Notes: generated from the letters alone by a model not told the origin. Positions 1 through 7,424 are shown, counted from the stretch's first letter. The stretch: 14,284 bases of DNA from Symbiobacteriaceae bacterium (GCA_027356675.1 DAHVXO010000042.1:1-14284), one strand, 5' to 3'. A program made the numbers and translations.

Positions 1-2358
1 CGCCTCCAGGGCGGCGGCGCCCAGGCCGTCCCCGGCCAGCGCGAACTCGGCCGTCCGGTCCCGCAGCACCGCCTCGGCGGCGGCACGGTCGGCGTCTGCA
101 TCCAGCTTGGCCTTGAGGGCCCCGGCCGCTTTGGCGTCGGCTGCGGCCATATCAGCGGCGGCCCTGGCATGAGCCTTGGTCAGGTCGTCCCGGTGCTTGC
201 GGGCCTCTTCCACCCGCTGCCGCCAGGTCTCGAAGCGCTGCCGGCGGAGCTTCTGCTCCTGAACCTGCGCTTGCAGCAAGGCCGGCAGTTGGCGGGCCGC
301 CGGGTTGCCCCAGGCCTGGGGCAGCGCGGCCCGCGCCTGCGCCAGCGCTGCACCGGCCTTGCCCAGGCTCTCCTCGGCGGCCTTCACCCGGGTCTCGGCC
401 ACCTGCGCCGCCGTGCGCGCCTCGCCGGCGCCCTGGGCGGCGCCCTCGTACGCAGTCTCGGTCGCCCGGAGCGCCTGGGTTGCAGTCTCATATTCGACCT
501 GTGCGGCGGCTACATCGGTACCGGCCGTGGTGGCAGCCGCCGCCGGGTGCGGGTGCGCCGGCGACCCGCAGACTGGGCAAGGCTGTCCCTCTACCAGCAC
601 CCCCACCAGTGCCGCGGCGTGGTCCAGCCGCCGCATATCCTCCAGTTGTACTTCGGCCTTCGCACGGCGGGTGCGGGCCACGTCCAGCCGGGCCCGAGCC
701 GCGGACTCGGCCTGCTCGGCCGCCGCCAGCGCCGCAACCGTCCGGTCTCGCTCCGCCGCAGCGGTCACCGCCGCCGCCCGCGCCTCGTTGCCCAACCGAT
801 CCTGTTCTTGCACCGCCTGTACGGCCGCCTCGGTCCGGGCCAGCCATGCATCATTGGCCGCCAGGTCGGCCTCCTGGTCGGGCGGGTTCGCCTCCAGCGT
901 CCGCTGTGCGCTCTCGTGCGCCTCGACCCTGGCGTGGGCGGCGCCCTCTACATCCTTCGCCATGCCGGCTTGGGCGTAGGCTGCGGCCAATTCCCGCTCC
1001 CGCACTGCCACCCGCTCGGCGGCCTGCGACAACCGGTCCTGTGCTTGCCGCAAGTTCCCCAACGCCAGCAGGCCGCGCTGAACCAGCGCCCTGCGGTCCG
1101 CCGGGATGTCCAATTCACCCATGTGTGCCACTACGGCAGCCTGCGCGGTCCGAACCCGTTCACCGCCGTCCGCCAGGGCGTCGATTTCACGGGTAAGCTT
1201 CTCCGTCTCGGTACGGCCCAGGGCCACTCGGTTCGCCAGGTCCGTTGCTTCGGCCGTTAGCGTAGCCACCTCGGATTCCAGCGCCAGCGCTTGCTCCAGG
1301 CGCACCCGGCGTTCGGCGAGGCGCGGCGCCTCCGTCTCCCGCTGTGTCTGTGCCGCCCGGTGTGCCGCGACCGCTACGGCCTCGGCCTCGGCTACCGCCC
1401 GCAGCGCCTCCGTCGCACTGGACAGCTTCACCCGGGCCGTCGCCACCCGCCGGTCCGCCTCGGCCTGCTCGTCCAGGGCCGGCCGGACCTGCTCTGCCCT
1501 GGTCGCTGCGACCTGCTCGGCCCGCTGTGCCTCCACCTCAGCCGCCCGCTCTTGCCAGTTCGCGAGGTCAGCGTGCACCGCCGTCAGTTCCTGCTGCAGG
1601 TCCCAGACCCGCTGCCACTCCCGCCACGTAGCCTCCGCGGCGACCAGGTCGCGCTGCGCCTTGCCAACCAGCGCCTCGGCGGCCTCTACCCGCTCCTGCG
1701 CCTTGCCCACCGCAGCCTCGGAGGCGTCACCAAGGCCCTCCTGGTGCGCAATGGTCTCCCGGAATTGGCGGTCAGCCGCCTCCGTCTGCACCTTTAGCCG
1801 CTGATTCAACTGGTCCCCGTATTGACCCAGCGCGAAGATGCGCTCAAGCATGCCCCGCCGCTTCACACCTTCTAAGTGAAGGAACTCGGCGAACTTGCCC
1901 TGCGGCAATACGACGGCCCGGGTGAAGTCTTCGACCGTCAAACCCAAAATCCGCTCAACCTCTTCGGTCACCGATCGATCCTTGTCCGCGAGCACCCGTT
2001 CCGCCGCCGCCTCGCCCTCGACCAAGCGAGCGTGCGAACTGCGCACCGCACCCTCTGCGTCCCGCTTGTAGCTCCGCTCCACCCGATACTTCACTTCGCC
2101 CCGTGCGTCAACCAGGACGAAGCTAAACTTCACCCCAACCGCCTTCTCAGCCTGGTTGATGATGCCTTCGGTGTTGCGGCGCGCCCGCTCTACCGTGCCG
2201 TAGAGCGCCAGCGTGATGGCGTCCAGTACGGTCGACTTGCCGCTGCCCGTAGGCCCGAAGATGCCGAAAAGCCCACCGCCTAACAATTGTGTGAAGTCCA
2301 CCGTTTGGACTTCCCGGTAGCTGTTGAGCCCGCTGAACTGGAGGAAGAGCGGTTTCAT
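1..2358 (-). CDS. sbcC: Exonuclease subunit SbcC (Rad50-like ATPase), C-terminus beyond window
   Basis: ATPase subunit of the SbcCD nuclease, which processes hairpins and DNA ends in the cytoplasm. The frame is open from an ATG at 2358 to the window edge (786 codons seen; family proteins are about 1000-1150 aa), so the C-terminal Walker B/ABC signature part is missing. Visible: N-terminal Walker A GPTGSGKST (about residues 35-43), the family-typical LPQGKFAEFL segment (151-160), then a long Ala/Glu/Arg-rich coiled-coil region broken by the zinc-hook motif CPVCG (Cys594 and Cys597, bases 568-579). The start is supported because its ATG overlaps the sbcD stop by four bases (ATGA), implying translational coupling. 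Large open frames on the opposite strand here are a by-product of GC-rich codon use. Confidence 0.96.
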   Translation of the reverse strand, partial: MKPLFLQFSGLNSYREVQTVDFTQLLGGGLFGIFGPTGSGKSTVLDAITLALYGTVERARRNTEGIINQAEKAVGVKFSFVLVDARGEVKYRVERSYKRDAEGAVRSSHARLVEGEAAAERVLADKDRSVTEEVERILGLTVEDFTRAVVLPQGKFAEFLHLEGVKRRGMLERIFALGQYGDQLNQRLKVQTEAADRQFRETIAHQEGLGDASEAAVGKAQERVEAAEALVGKAQRDLVAAEATWREWQRVWDLQQELTAVHADLANWQERAAEVEAQRAEQVAATRAEQVRPALDEQAEADRRVATARVKLSSATEALRAVAEAEAVAVAAHRAAQTQRETEAPRLAERRVRLEQALALESEVATLTAEATDLANRVALGRTETEKLTREIDALADGGERVRTAQAAVVAHMGELDIPADRRALVQRGLLALGNLRQAQDRLSQAAERVAVRERELAAAYAQAGMAKDVEGAAHARVEAHESAQRTLEANPPDQEADLAANDAWLARTEAAVQAVQEQDRLGNEARAAAVTAAAERDRTVAALAAAEQAESAARARLDVARTRRAKAEVQLEDMRRLDHAAALVGVLVEGQPCPVCGSPAHPHPAAAATTAGTDVAAAQVEYETATQALRATETAYEGAAQGAGEARTAAQVAETRVKAAEESLGKAGAALAQARAALPQAWGNPAARQLPALLQAQVQEQKLRRQRFETWRQRVEEARKHRDDLTKAHARAAADMAAADAKAAGALKAKLDADADRAAAEAVLRDRTAEFALAGDGLGAAALEA

Positions 2359-3596
2359 GCCTCCACCTCCGCATCAGCCGACTGGTTGGTGAGGGAGAGG
2401 AAGAGCCGCACCAGTTCGGGCGGCGGCGGCGCATCCGTATTCTTTTGCCGTTGATAGAAGCGGATGAACCGCTGCTCCAGGGTCTCGCTCACCCGGTCGG
2501 CCCGCGCCGCCGCGGCCTCGCCGCTCGAGATGATGGGCCGGATGTGGATGAATCCGGGGTGCATCCGCCGCAGCGCCTGAATCTCCAGCGGCTCCAGGGA
2601 GCGCGTCAGGTGTAACTCCAGGTCGATCCAGGCGTCCGGATCCCGACCCTCCGCGACCCAGGCGGCGACTTGTTCAGGGCCGCCGTCCGCCTTCCACCGG
2701 ACCAGGGGCTTGCCTGCAGCGATCGGTATCTCCTGAACAGCAGCCGCACCGTTCGGTAACACATCAACGACAGTCACCGACTTGGCATACCCAGCCTCTG
2801 AGAAGCTGAAGGCCAAGGGCGAGCCAGCGTAGCGCGTGAGCGTGTGGGCGCCATGCATCTGCTGCGGCCGGTGCAGATGGCCCAGAGCCACGTACTGTGC
2901 CGCCGCCGGGAACGCACCCGGTTCCACCGTATAGGCCCCGCCCACCTGGATGGGGCGTTCCGAGTCCGCCGACTCCTTACCCCCGGCGACGAACAGATGG
3001 CTGGCGGCCAGACGGACCGTATCCGCCCGATAGTTCCCGGCCAGCGCGCCAAACAACTGGGCGACCTGAGCGGAGTACACTGGCTGGAGTTCCTCCTCCT
3101 CGACCGTATCGGCCAGGACCTTGCCCAATCGGGCCTCCGACGGGTACGGCAGCGCCAGCACCACGGCGCTGTGGTCTACACCGGGTACGGCAATCTCCGC
3201 CCAACCGGGACCGCTCGCTACCCGGCGCACCCGGTTCCCCGCAGGCGCATAACCCCCCGGGTCATCCCAGGGATAGCCAAACAGCGTAACCCCATGCCGC
3301 TGAGCCAGCGGCGCCACGGCGCAGAGCCGGTCCGGGCTGTCGTGGTTGCCCGCGATGACCACCACGGCGCGCCGCCCGCCCTCGCCTAACCGGGCCAGGG
3401 CATCGCAGTAGAGTTCCTCCGCAGCGCTGGGCGGGTTTATCGTATCGAAGATATCGCCTGCGATGACCACCATATCGATGGCCTCACGGGTCACGATATC
3501 GCAGAGCTCGTCCACAAAGCGCACATGCTCTTCGTGGCGGCTGCGGCCTTCCAGCGTCCGGCCCAGATGCCAGTCCGCCGTGTGCAGAACCCGCAT
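2355..3596 (-). CDS. sbcD: Exonuclease subunit SbcD (Mre11-like phosphodiesterase)
   Basis: Manganese-dependent nuclease subunit that pairs with SbcC. The protein is 413 aa from the ATG at 3596, close to the usual 380-420. Metallophosphoesterase motifs are in order: DWH (8-10), GDIFD (47-51), GNHD (83-86), SH (199-200) and GHLH (239-242), the full set of metal-binding signatures. A longer frame opens at 3752, but the extra 52 residues have no family character and the ATG at 3596 begins the conserved MRVLHTADWHLG and has a purine-rich AGGGGGG about nine bases upstream. It is first in the sbcDC operon. An inverted repeat sits at 3621-3653, just ahead of the start. Confidence 0.96.
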   Translation of the reverse strand: MRVLHTADWHLGRTLEGRSRHEEHVRFVDELCDIVTREAIDMVVIAGDIFDTINPPSAAEELYCDALARLGEGGRRAVVVIAGNHDSPDRLCAVAPLAQRHGVTLFGYPWDDPGGYAPAGNRVRRVASGPGWAEIAVPGVDHSAVVLALPYPSEARLGKVLADTVEEEELQPVYSAQVAQLFGALAGNYRADTVRLAASHLFVAGGKESADSERPIQVGGAYTVEPGAFPAAAQYVALGHLHRPQQMHGAHTLTRYAGSPLAFSFSEAGYAKSVTVVDVLPNGAAAVQEIPIAAGKPLVRWKADGGPEQVAAWVAEGRDPDAWIDLELHLTRSLEPLEIQALRRMHPGFIHIRPIISSGEAAAARADRVSETLEQRFIRFYQRQKNTDAPPPPELVRLFLSLTNQSADAEVEA

Positions 3597-3620
3597 GGGG
3601 AGACGCCCCCCTTCTGTTTG

Positions 3621-3653
3621 CAACGACTGCATATCCCATTCGCATAGTCGTTG
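3621..3653. repeat. Inverted repeat in sbcD leader
   Basis: Perfect 8-bp arms CAACGACT (3621-3628) and AGTCGTTG (3646-3653) with a 17-base centre, 25-57 bases upstream of the sbcD start. It could be an operator or an mRNA leader hairpin. It does not resemble the Gram-positive LexA box (GAAC...GTTC). Function is not established. Confidence 0.5.
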
Positions 3654-3755
3654 GGCATCTCCTGTACTCCTCGCGCCCAGGGGAAACTTCTCGAGGCGCA
3701 GAAGGACCCCTCCGCCGGCGAAGCGGAAGGGCCCAGTCTGAACGACCATCAAAGA

Positions 3756-3952
3756 TTAGCGACCTGATCCCGAATCTCCGGTGGCCGTGACCCGTCGTTG
3801 ATACTTGGCCAGAGTGCTCTCCAGAGCCTTCGCCATGTCGACTCCGGTGCTGTTCGCTGCGCAGACGAGCGAGCAGAAGGGGTGTACAGGATGTCGGCTA
3901 GGTTAGGTAGGACAAAATAGTCGTCAAACCCTTTAGGGGGAGGAATTCTCAC
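3756..3952 (-). pseudogene. Probable MazG-like nucleotide pyrophosphohydrolase remnant
   Basis: Two adjoining minus-strand frames together resemble the C-terminal helices of MazG-like/dCTPase-type proteins, which hydrolyse nucleoside triphosphates. One frame (from GTG at 3952) gives NLADILYT; the other, ending in TAA at 3756-3758, gives ANSTGVDMAKALESTLAKYQ. This recalls the family pattern 'ADxLxY...LLLAxxxGxDLxxAxxxKLxKY'. A frameshift lies between them at about 3880-3910, and no N-terminal EExGEL metal-binding helix is visible upstream. The assignment rests on a short pattern, so it is tentative; it may also be non-coding. Confidence 0.35.
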
Positions 3953-4033
3953 CTTTGTGTTAAAGTTTCTTTTGGATTATCCAAGAAAAACTTGGATGCG
4001 GGGGTGGTTTTGGTGGGTGGTGGGTTGCGTTTT

Positions 4034-4365
4034 GTGCGCCCTTCACTGGCCAGGAATGGTGGCAGCAGGGAAGTCTCCCCGGAAGAGAAGAGGCGGGATC
4101 AGGAGCGCCTCATCCAGGGGTGGCTTATCAGCCAAAAGCAACGTAATTTCTCCCCCGCAACCATAACGAGTGCGCAACGCGGTGTGACGAACTTCCTGGC
4201 TGCGGCGGGGAAGTTCTGCTGGGAGATCCCGTTGCCGACGTTCGCGACTACCACGATACCCTTAGCGAGTTGCTCATCGCCCACATGAATGAACTCGATC
4301 ATCGAATTGGATCCGCTTGCACACTCCAGGAGGGACGACAACCAACGGCTTCACGGCTAGTCTAA
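4034..4365 (+). pseudogene. Tyrosine recombinase/integrase N-terminal remnant, frameshifted
   Basis: The frame holding RLIQGWLISQKQRNFSPATI and then GVTNFLAAAGKFCWEI matches the SAM-like core-binding N-domain of tyrosine recombinases (pattern 'W...RNxSPxTIxSYxxxxxxFL...W..'). Immediately after WEI, at about 4230, the similarity continues in another frame as VADVRDYHDTL (the family's 'TPADVxxYxxxL'), which ends at TAA 4363-4365. The catalytic domain (R...HxxR...Y) is absent. The true 5' end is unclear; GTG 4034 is the start used here. Its end overlaps the convergent GNAT gene's stop. Best read as the stump of a lost mobile element or XerC/D-type gene. Confidence 0.6.
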
Positions 4366-5108
4366 GGCTGTGTGCGATACCAATACTGATACGCTTCTTT
4401 GAACCCGAGCTTTGAATAAAGCCGTAGCGCCGGCGCGTTGGTCGTCATCACCTGAAGGTAGGCGGTCCGGGCACCGTTATACTTAGCCCAGGCCAGGATG
4501 TTGAGAACCAGCGCACGACCAATGCCCTGGTTTCGCCACGACGGGGCGGTGATGATGTCATACACGCCCACGTAAAGCCCCTCGAACACCCCTAGTCCGC
4601 AGGCGACCACCTTCCCGTCCCGGACCAGCGAGGTGAAGGCGGTCTTGCCGGTAATGTTGGGCAGCATCTGCTTCAACGTATGCCGGTGCCGGTCTTCCAC
4701 CTGATTCATTTCGCAATAGTCATCAAACCATTCCGAGGTCAGGCTTTCCACGATCTGGGCAGCATGACTAGGCGGCTCTGGAACATGAGTCAGGTCCGCA
4801 AGCTGGACACTTGTGCGTGCCTCTTCGACGTACCCCTTGCTGTGAAGTATCTCATCCAGGTTCGTCGGGCAGGGGCTCGGCGTTAGTTTGAAGACAACCT
4901 TTTGCTTCCTGGCCCGGAACAGGCCCTCGCACGCCACGATCTTCTCCGCTACGTTATGGTGGCTTGGGTAGAGTGGATTGACCGAGTTGGCGCGCCTGGT
5001 ATACCCATTTGCGAAGCGGAGAATCCAGCCATCGTACAGCACCGTCTGCAGAGACGGTAACGCGTTCATGGAAAGCTCTTCTATCTTCCTGATAAGCGTC
5101 GGTTCCAT
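4362..5108 (-). CDS. GNAT family N-acetyltransferase
   Basis: Probable acetyl-CoA-dependent N-acetyltransferase; substrate unknown. It has 248 aa from the ATG at 5108, chosen because GGGAGG lies about ten bases upstream and the longer frame adds an implausible Tyr-rich leader. Residues 20-50 (LYDGWILRFANGYTRRANSV) are typical of a subgroup of two-lobed GNAT proteins. The C-terminal half carries the acetyl-CoA-binding motif A RNQGIG (192-197) followed by NAPALRLYSKLGF (about 224-236), the motif B region. It is a single-gene unit with its own AT-rich promoter at 5154-5183. It is intact, unlike its decayed surroundings. Confidence 0.88.
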   Translation of the reverse strand: MEPTLIRKIEELSMNALPSLQTVLYDGWILRFANGYTRRANSVNPLYPSHHNVAEKIVACEGLFRARKQKVVFKLTPSPCPTNLDEILHSKGYVEEARTSVQLADLTHVPEPPSHAAQIVESLTSEWFDDYCEMNQVEDRHRHTLKQMLPNITGKTAFTSLVRDGKVVACGLGVFEGLYVGVYDIITAPSWRNQGIGRALVLNILAWAKYNGARTAYLQVMTTNAPALRLYSKLGFKEAYQYWYRTQP

Positions 5109-5153
5109 TTGCCAATTATCCTCCCGGCCAGGCCCAGTTTTGTTTCGTGTATA

Positions 5154-5183
5154 ATAATACATCACAAATGTATCTATATGCAA
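5154..5183 (-). promoter_or_regulatory. SigA-type promoter for the GNAT gene
   Basis: On the minus strand TTGCAT (5178-5183) and TATTAT (5154-5159) are separated by 18 bases, in an AT-rich island 46 bases ahead of the GNAT start. Good match to the -35/-10 consensus. Confidence 0.6.
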
Positions 5184-5393
5184 CCCAGGATGGGAATGGG
5201 ACCTAGACGACTGCCAACAAAAAACGCAACGCAGATCCCGTTCGTGTGGATCATTGGGCCGATTTTTAGGCGATCTGCCACCGTCGTGACGCGTGAATCA
5301 AAGATTGCATTCTTATGCACCGCCAAGGAGACCTACAGCCGCACTCTTGTTAGGGTGGGGCTCGCTTTTTAGGAACGAGAGGCAGGCTGAAAC

Positions 5394-5442
5394 CGGCAAT
5401 GTTGTGGCCCGGGATTTCGCCGGGAAACCCGGAACATTGCCG
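5394..5442. repeat. Long hairpin 1 (10-bp outer stem)
   Basis: CGGCAATGTT (5394-5403) pairs perfectly with AACATTGCCG (5433-5442). Inside, CCGGG-A-TTTC pairs with GAAACCCGG around a 5-base loop, giving about 19 pairs with one internal bulge and one single-base bulge. No T-run follows, so it is not a simple terminator on either strand. Confidence 0.7.
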
Positions 5443-5517
5443 ACACCAACCGAGATACGTGTAAGTATAGGACACAAGGCTGGAATCTCCTTCCACACAG
5501 GAGTCGGGCTGAACGAG

Positions 5518-5555
5518 ACGGCGCCAGGTCCCCGGCAGGGGAACCATGGCGCCGT
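5518..5555 (+). repeat. Hairpin 2 (9-bp plus 5-bp stem), possible terminator-like element
   Basis: ACGGCGCCA (5518-5526) pairs perfectly with TGGCGCCGT (5547-5555); inner TCCCC/GGGGA closes on a GGCA tetraloop. A pyrimidine-rich tract TCTTCTCTCTC follows on the plus strand. There is no gene upstream on that strand to terminate. Confidence 0.65.
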
Positions 5556-5582
5556 TCTTCTCTCTCACTTGCGACGTGCTGT

Positions 5583-5615
5583 GCCCTCCGTTATTCTCCA
5601 AGGAGACTGGAGGGC
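5583..5615. repeat. Hairpin 3 (nested palindromes)
   Basis: Outer arms GCCCTCC (5583-5589) and GGAGGGC (5609-5615) enclose the palindrome TCTCCAAGGAGA (5595-5606). It is the third structured element within 225 bases. Confidence 0.55.
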
Positions 5616-5930
5616 GCTTGCATGTCTTCAAGTCGATTCGTCGGTCTTCTCCCACACACGGTCGATGATGGACAGAAGTGGAGCTACCACCAACAGGAGC
5701 AGCGTCAAATTGTCACTGCCGATTCCGGCAGATGTCCCTTGCTGGTTGCCCAGAGGGTCATCCCGGCCAAGGCAAAGCTGCGGATTCTCTCGGAAATTCG
5801 CCCCGGCTCCCCCCAGGAAATGCCGGTAGCGGTGGCCAAGGTCTGCAGATGCCCGGGCCGAAAACTGCCGGAAATGCCACCGCCGATCTCCACAAATCCG
5901 GATCCCACGCGTGCCGATTCGGTGCGTGTG

Positions 5931-5939
5931 TGCTACCAT
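5931..5939 (+). promoter_or_regulatory. Possible extended -10 for the toxin-antitoxin pair
   Basis: TGCTACCAT fits the extended -10 pattern TGnTAnnAT and lies 20 bases before the antitoxin start, which would leave a very short leader. No good -35 hexamer is visible. Confidence 0.35.
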
Positions 5940-5959
5940 TGGCGCAAGGGGGTGACCTT

Positions 5960-6214
5960 ATGAGCAAAGCCGTTCATGTCCGGGATGTAGAGTTGATCCG
6001 CGCCCTGGAGGAAGGGGCCGACTACCTGATCGCCGGCCAGCGCCGGTTCCTGGTGGTGGAGGTGGACGAGGCCAGCGAAGAACCCTACCACGTGACCGAT
6101 CCGGAGGAGGCCGCCCTGATCCGGGAAGCCCTCCAGGATACCAGCCCGCGCCTGTCCGGCGAGGCCGCCCGGGAGTACCTGAAGGCCCGCCTGCGCGAGC
6201 ATGGCATCAGTTAA
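5960..6214 (+). CDS. Small acidic protein, probable type II antitoxin
   Basis: 84 aa, first gene of a two-gene unit, with AAGGGGGTGA immediately ahead of the ATG as ribosome binding site. The protein is Glu/Asp-rich and predicted mostly helical, with a C-terminal amphipathic segment AAREYLKARLREHG of the kind that wraps toxins in ParD/Phd-type antitoxins. I do not recognise a specific antitoxin family. The call rests mainly on its size, acidity and 14-base overlap with a ParE/RelE-like gene. Antitoxins normally bind the toxin and repress their own operon; here that is inference. Confidence 0.6.
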   Translation: MSKAVHVRDVELIRALEEGADYLIAGQRRFLVVEVDEASEEPYHVTDPEEAALIREALQDTSPRLSGEAAREYLKARLREHGIS

Positions 6215-6512
6215 CTGGACCGCAGCGGGGCTAGCCAGTTTGGCCCGGCTGGACGCCTGGCGCGTCAGCCAGAACTGGGAGCCGATCGCCCTGGAGCTGG
6301 CGGTCGCAGTCGAAGACTACTTCCACCGCTGGGACCCGAGTCGGCCGCCCCGGTTCATGCCCGGCCGCCCGGTCCACCTGGACGAAGGGGCGACCGACCT
6401 GCGCAGGGTGACGGTGCCGGTTCGGAGCAAGCCGTTCCGAGTCTACTTTCGCTACCTCCCGGTGCAGCGAGTCTTCGAGGTCCTGCGGGTCCTCCACCCC
6501 CGAGCCCGATAA
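6201..6512 (+). CDS. RelE/ParE-like type II toxin
   Basis: 103 aa, the size of RelE/ParE toxins. The N-terminus VNWTAAGLASLARLDAW gives the usual Trp-plus-helix opening. The C-terminus has RRVTVP, KPFRVYFRY and VFEVLRVLHPRAR, matching the family's 'L(R)xxxV..YRVxY......vxilrVxHxRR' beta-sheet end. Members either cut mRNA at the ribosome (RelE) or poison gyrase (ParE); the sequence does not decide which. The start overlaps the antitoxin gene by 14 bases, so translation is likely coupled. About 60 bases of its 3' end are also covered by a convergent small ORF. Confidence 0.68.
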   Translation: MASVNWTAAGLASLARLDAWRVSQNWEPIALELAVAVEDYFHRWDPSRPPRFMPGRPVHLDEGATDLRRVTVPVRSKPFRVYFRYLPVQRVFEVLRVLHPRAR

Positions 6513-6775
6513 GAGCGCCGCAGCGGCAGCCCCGGCTGCCGCTCCAACAGCCAGGGAAGCGAAGGAGCATCCAGCCGTCCCGCCCACAGTTCCCGCCAGA
6601 CCAGCACCACCTCTCGCGGCGACAAGACCGACACAGCGGCCATCTCCGCCCCAGCCAGAAACCGGGACCCACCCATGCGCCCAGCTAAGCCCCCTACGGG
6701 GGCTATACGAGACTGTCCCAAGCAGACGTCCTCCAGCTCACCCTCCCATTCGGGGGTGGGCTCAAAGGGTTGCAT
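6452..6775 (-). CDS. Small hypothetical protein, convergent with the toxin gene
   Basis: 107-aa frame starting at ATG 6775 with AAAGGGGG five bases upstream, a good ribosome binding site. The central part (REVVLVWRELWAGRLDAPSL, then PWLLERQPGLPL) looks like real protein. The last 18 residues, antisense to the toxin, are Arg/Thr-rich and look like read-through, suggesting a truncated or recently altered 3' end. No family recognised. The stretch encoding RQPGLPL also forms the hairpin at 6522-6543. Confidence 0.4.
   Translation of the reverse strand: MQPFEPTPEWEGELEDVCLGQSRIAPVGGLAGRMGGSRFLAGAEMAAVSVLSPREVVLVWRELWAGRLDAPSLPWLLERQPGLPLRRSYRARGWRTRRTSKTRCTGR
6522..6543. terminator. GC hairpin after the toxin gene
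   Basis: AGCGGCAGC (6522-6530) pairs with GCTGCCGCT (6535-6543) around CCCG, beginning ten bases after the toxin stop. No T-run follows, so it would be a weak or Rho-assisted terminator or an mRNA 3' stabiliser. Confidence 0.4.
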
Positions 6776-6869
6776 AGCGGCCCCCTTTGGAAGGCTTGAC
6801 ACGGCAGGGATTTGCGCCACGACTGAGAAGCAGGTGGATGGGATCTCAACAACCTGGGAGGCCTAACCC

Positions 6870-7171
6870 ATGACTAGTCTGATCCGCAAGGCTGAGGCCA
6901 GCTCGTCGATGGTTTTGTAATCGCCGCCCTGGTCCAATCCCCCCCGGTATACGCCGCCGGTCTCACCTGCGTCATTGATGACTTCTGCGTCGCCGGTGGG
7001 GATTGGGCCGGCACAGGTGTCGCCCTGATCCAGGCCGCAGTCGCGGAGGCCAAGGTGTGCGGTGCGGTCCAGACCGTGGTGGTCTGCGGGCACCTCGACC
7101 AGCCCAAACGCGAGACACTCAACCGGCTTGGGTACGCCATCGCCTCGGAGTGGTGGGTCAAGCCAATCTAG
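6870..7171 (+). pseudogene. GNAT acetyltransferase remnant, frameshifted and shortened
   Basis: A well-placed start (ATG 6870 with GGGAGG eight bases upstream) encodes MTSLIRKAEA and then hits TAA at codon 17. From about 6896 another frame carries on without interruption to TAG 7169-7171: CVIDDFCVAGGDWAGTGVAL, then VQTVVVCGHLDQPKR and LNRLGYAIASEWWVKPI. This is the acetyl-CoA-binding and C-terminal part of a GNAT enzyme. Besides the frameshift, about 30 residues that normally lie between the first strand and the core sheet seem to be missing (inference). Not related closely to the intact GNAT at 4362-5108. Confidence 0.65.
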
Positions 7172-7361
7172 TCCGCTACCATCGGCACTGGGGGTTGGAT
7201 CTGCGGTGGTCACGTGTGACTGTAAGCGTAGGTGATGGCACGAATCCCCTGTCTGCCGGAAAGCTGAGAGCATCTATCCCCGAGGGAAGGGAAAGAACCT
7301 GACATTGACTCGGGACTACGGGCTCTCACCTGACGATTAGCCACAGTTGCACCGAGGCTGT

Positions 7362-7424
7362 CGGAGGTTACTCGGAAGTCGCGGGAAAGTATCCGGGAAT
7401 TACCGGAGATTATCCGGGAATCAC
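7362..7424. repeat. Six degenerate tandem 10-12-bp units
   Basis: Units start at 7362, 7372, 7382, 7394, 7404 and 7415: CGGAGGTTAC, TCGGAAGTCG, CGGGAAAGTATC, CGGGAATTAC, CGGAGATTATC, CGGGAATCAC. The period is close to one DNA turn. This looks like a set of protein-binding sites or a decayed minisatellite. Confidence 0.55.

Larger units (their letters stand above)
5184..5959. other. Non-coding or decayed stretch with hairpins
   Basis: No convincing gene in about 775 bases. Three strong hairpins occur between 5394 and 5615 (listed separately). On the minus strand a 67-residue frame (5705-5908) and an overlapping frame ending near 5628, with a hydrophobic run LTLLLLVVAPLLSII, are mildly protein-like. 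They lie in different phases and neither matches a family I recognise, so they may be a decayed small membrane-protein gene. Confidence 0.4.

Noticed and set aside
169..1804. Long plus-strand open frames across sbcC
   Set aside because: They are antisense to a clear SbcC frame with Walker A and zinc-hook motifs; products are low-complexity Arg/Pro/Ala, as expected from GC-rich shadow frames.
3980..3996. Small hairpin TCCAAG/CTTGGA as a terminator
   Set aside because: Only six pairs, A-rich loop, followed by a G-rich tract on the plus strand and with no gene ending nearby in the right direction.
5350..5655. A 101-codon minus-strand frame over the hairpin cluster
   Set aside because: Its reading crosses two strong hairpins, has no homologous-looking segment and no ribosome binding site.
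6796..6824. TTGACA as a -35 box for the GNAT remnant
   Set aside because: No acceptable -10 lies 16-18 bases downstream (the sequence there is ACGACT).
7258..7300. Segment GCTGAGAGCATCTA resembling a conserved 23S rRNA stretch
   Set aside because: Only about 12 of 14 bases match and the flanks diverge at once, so it is probably chance rather than an rRNA fragment.
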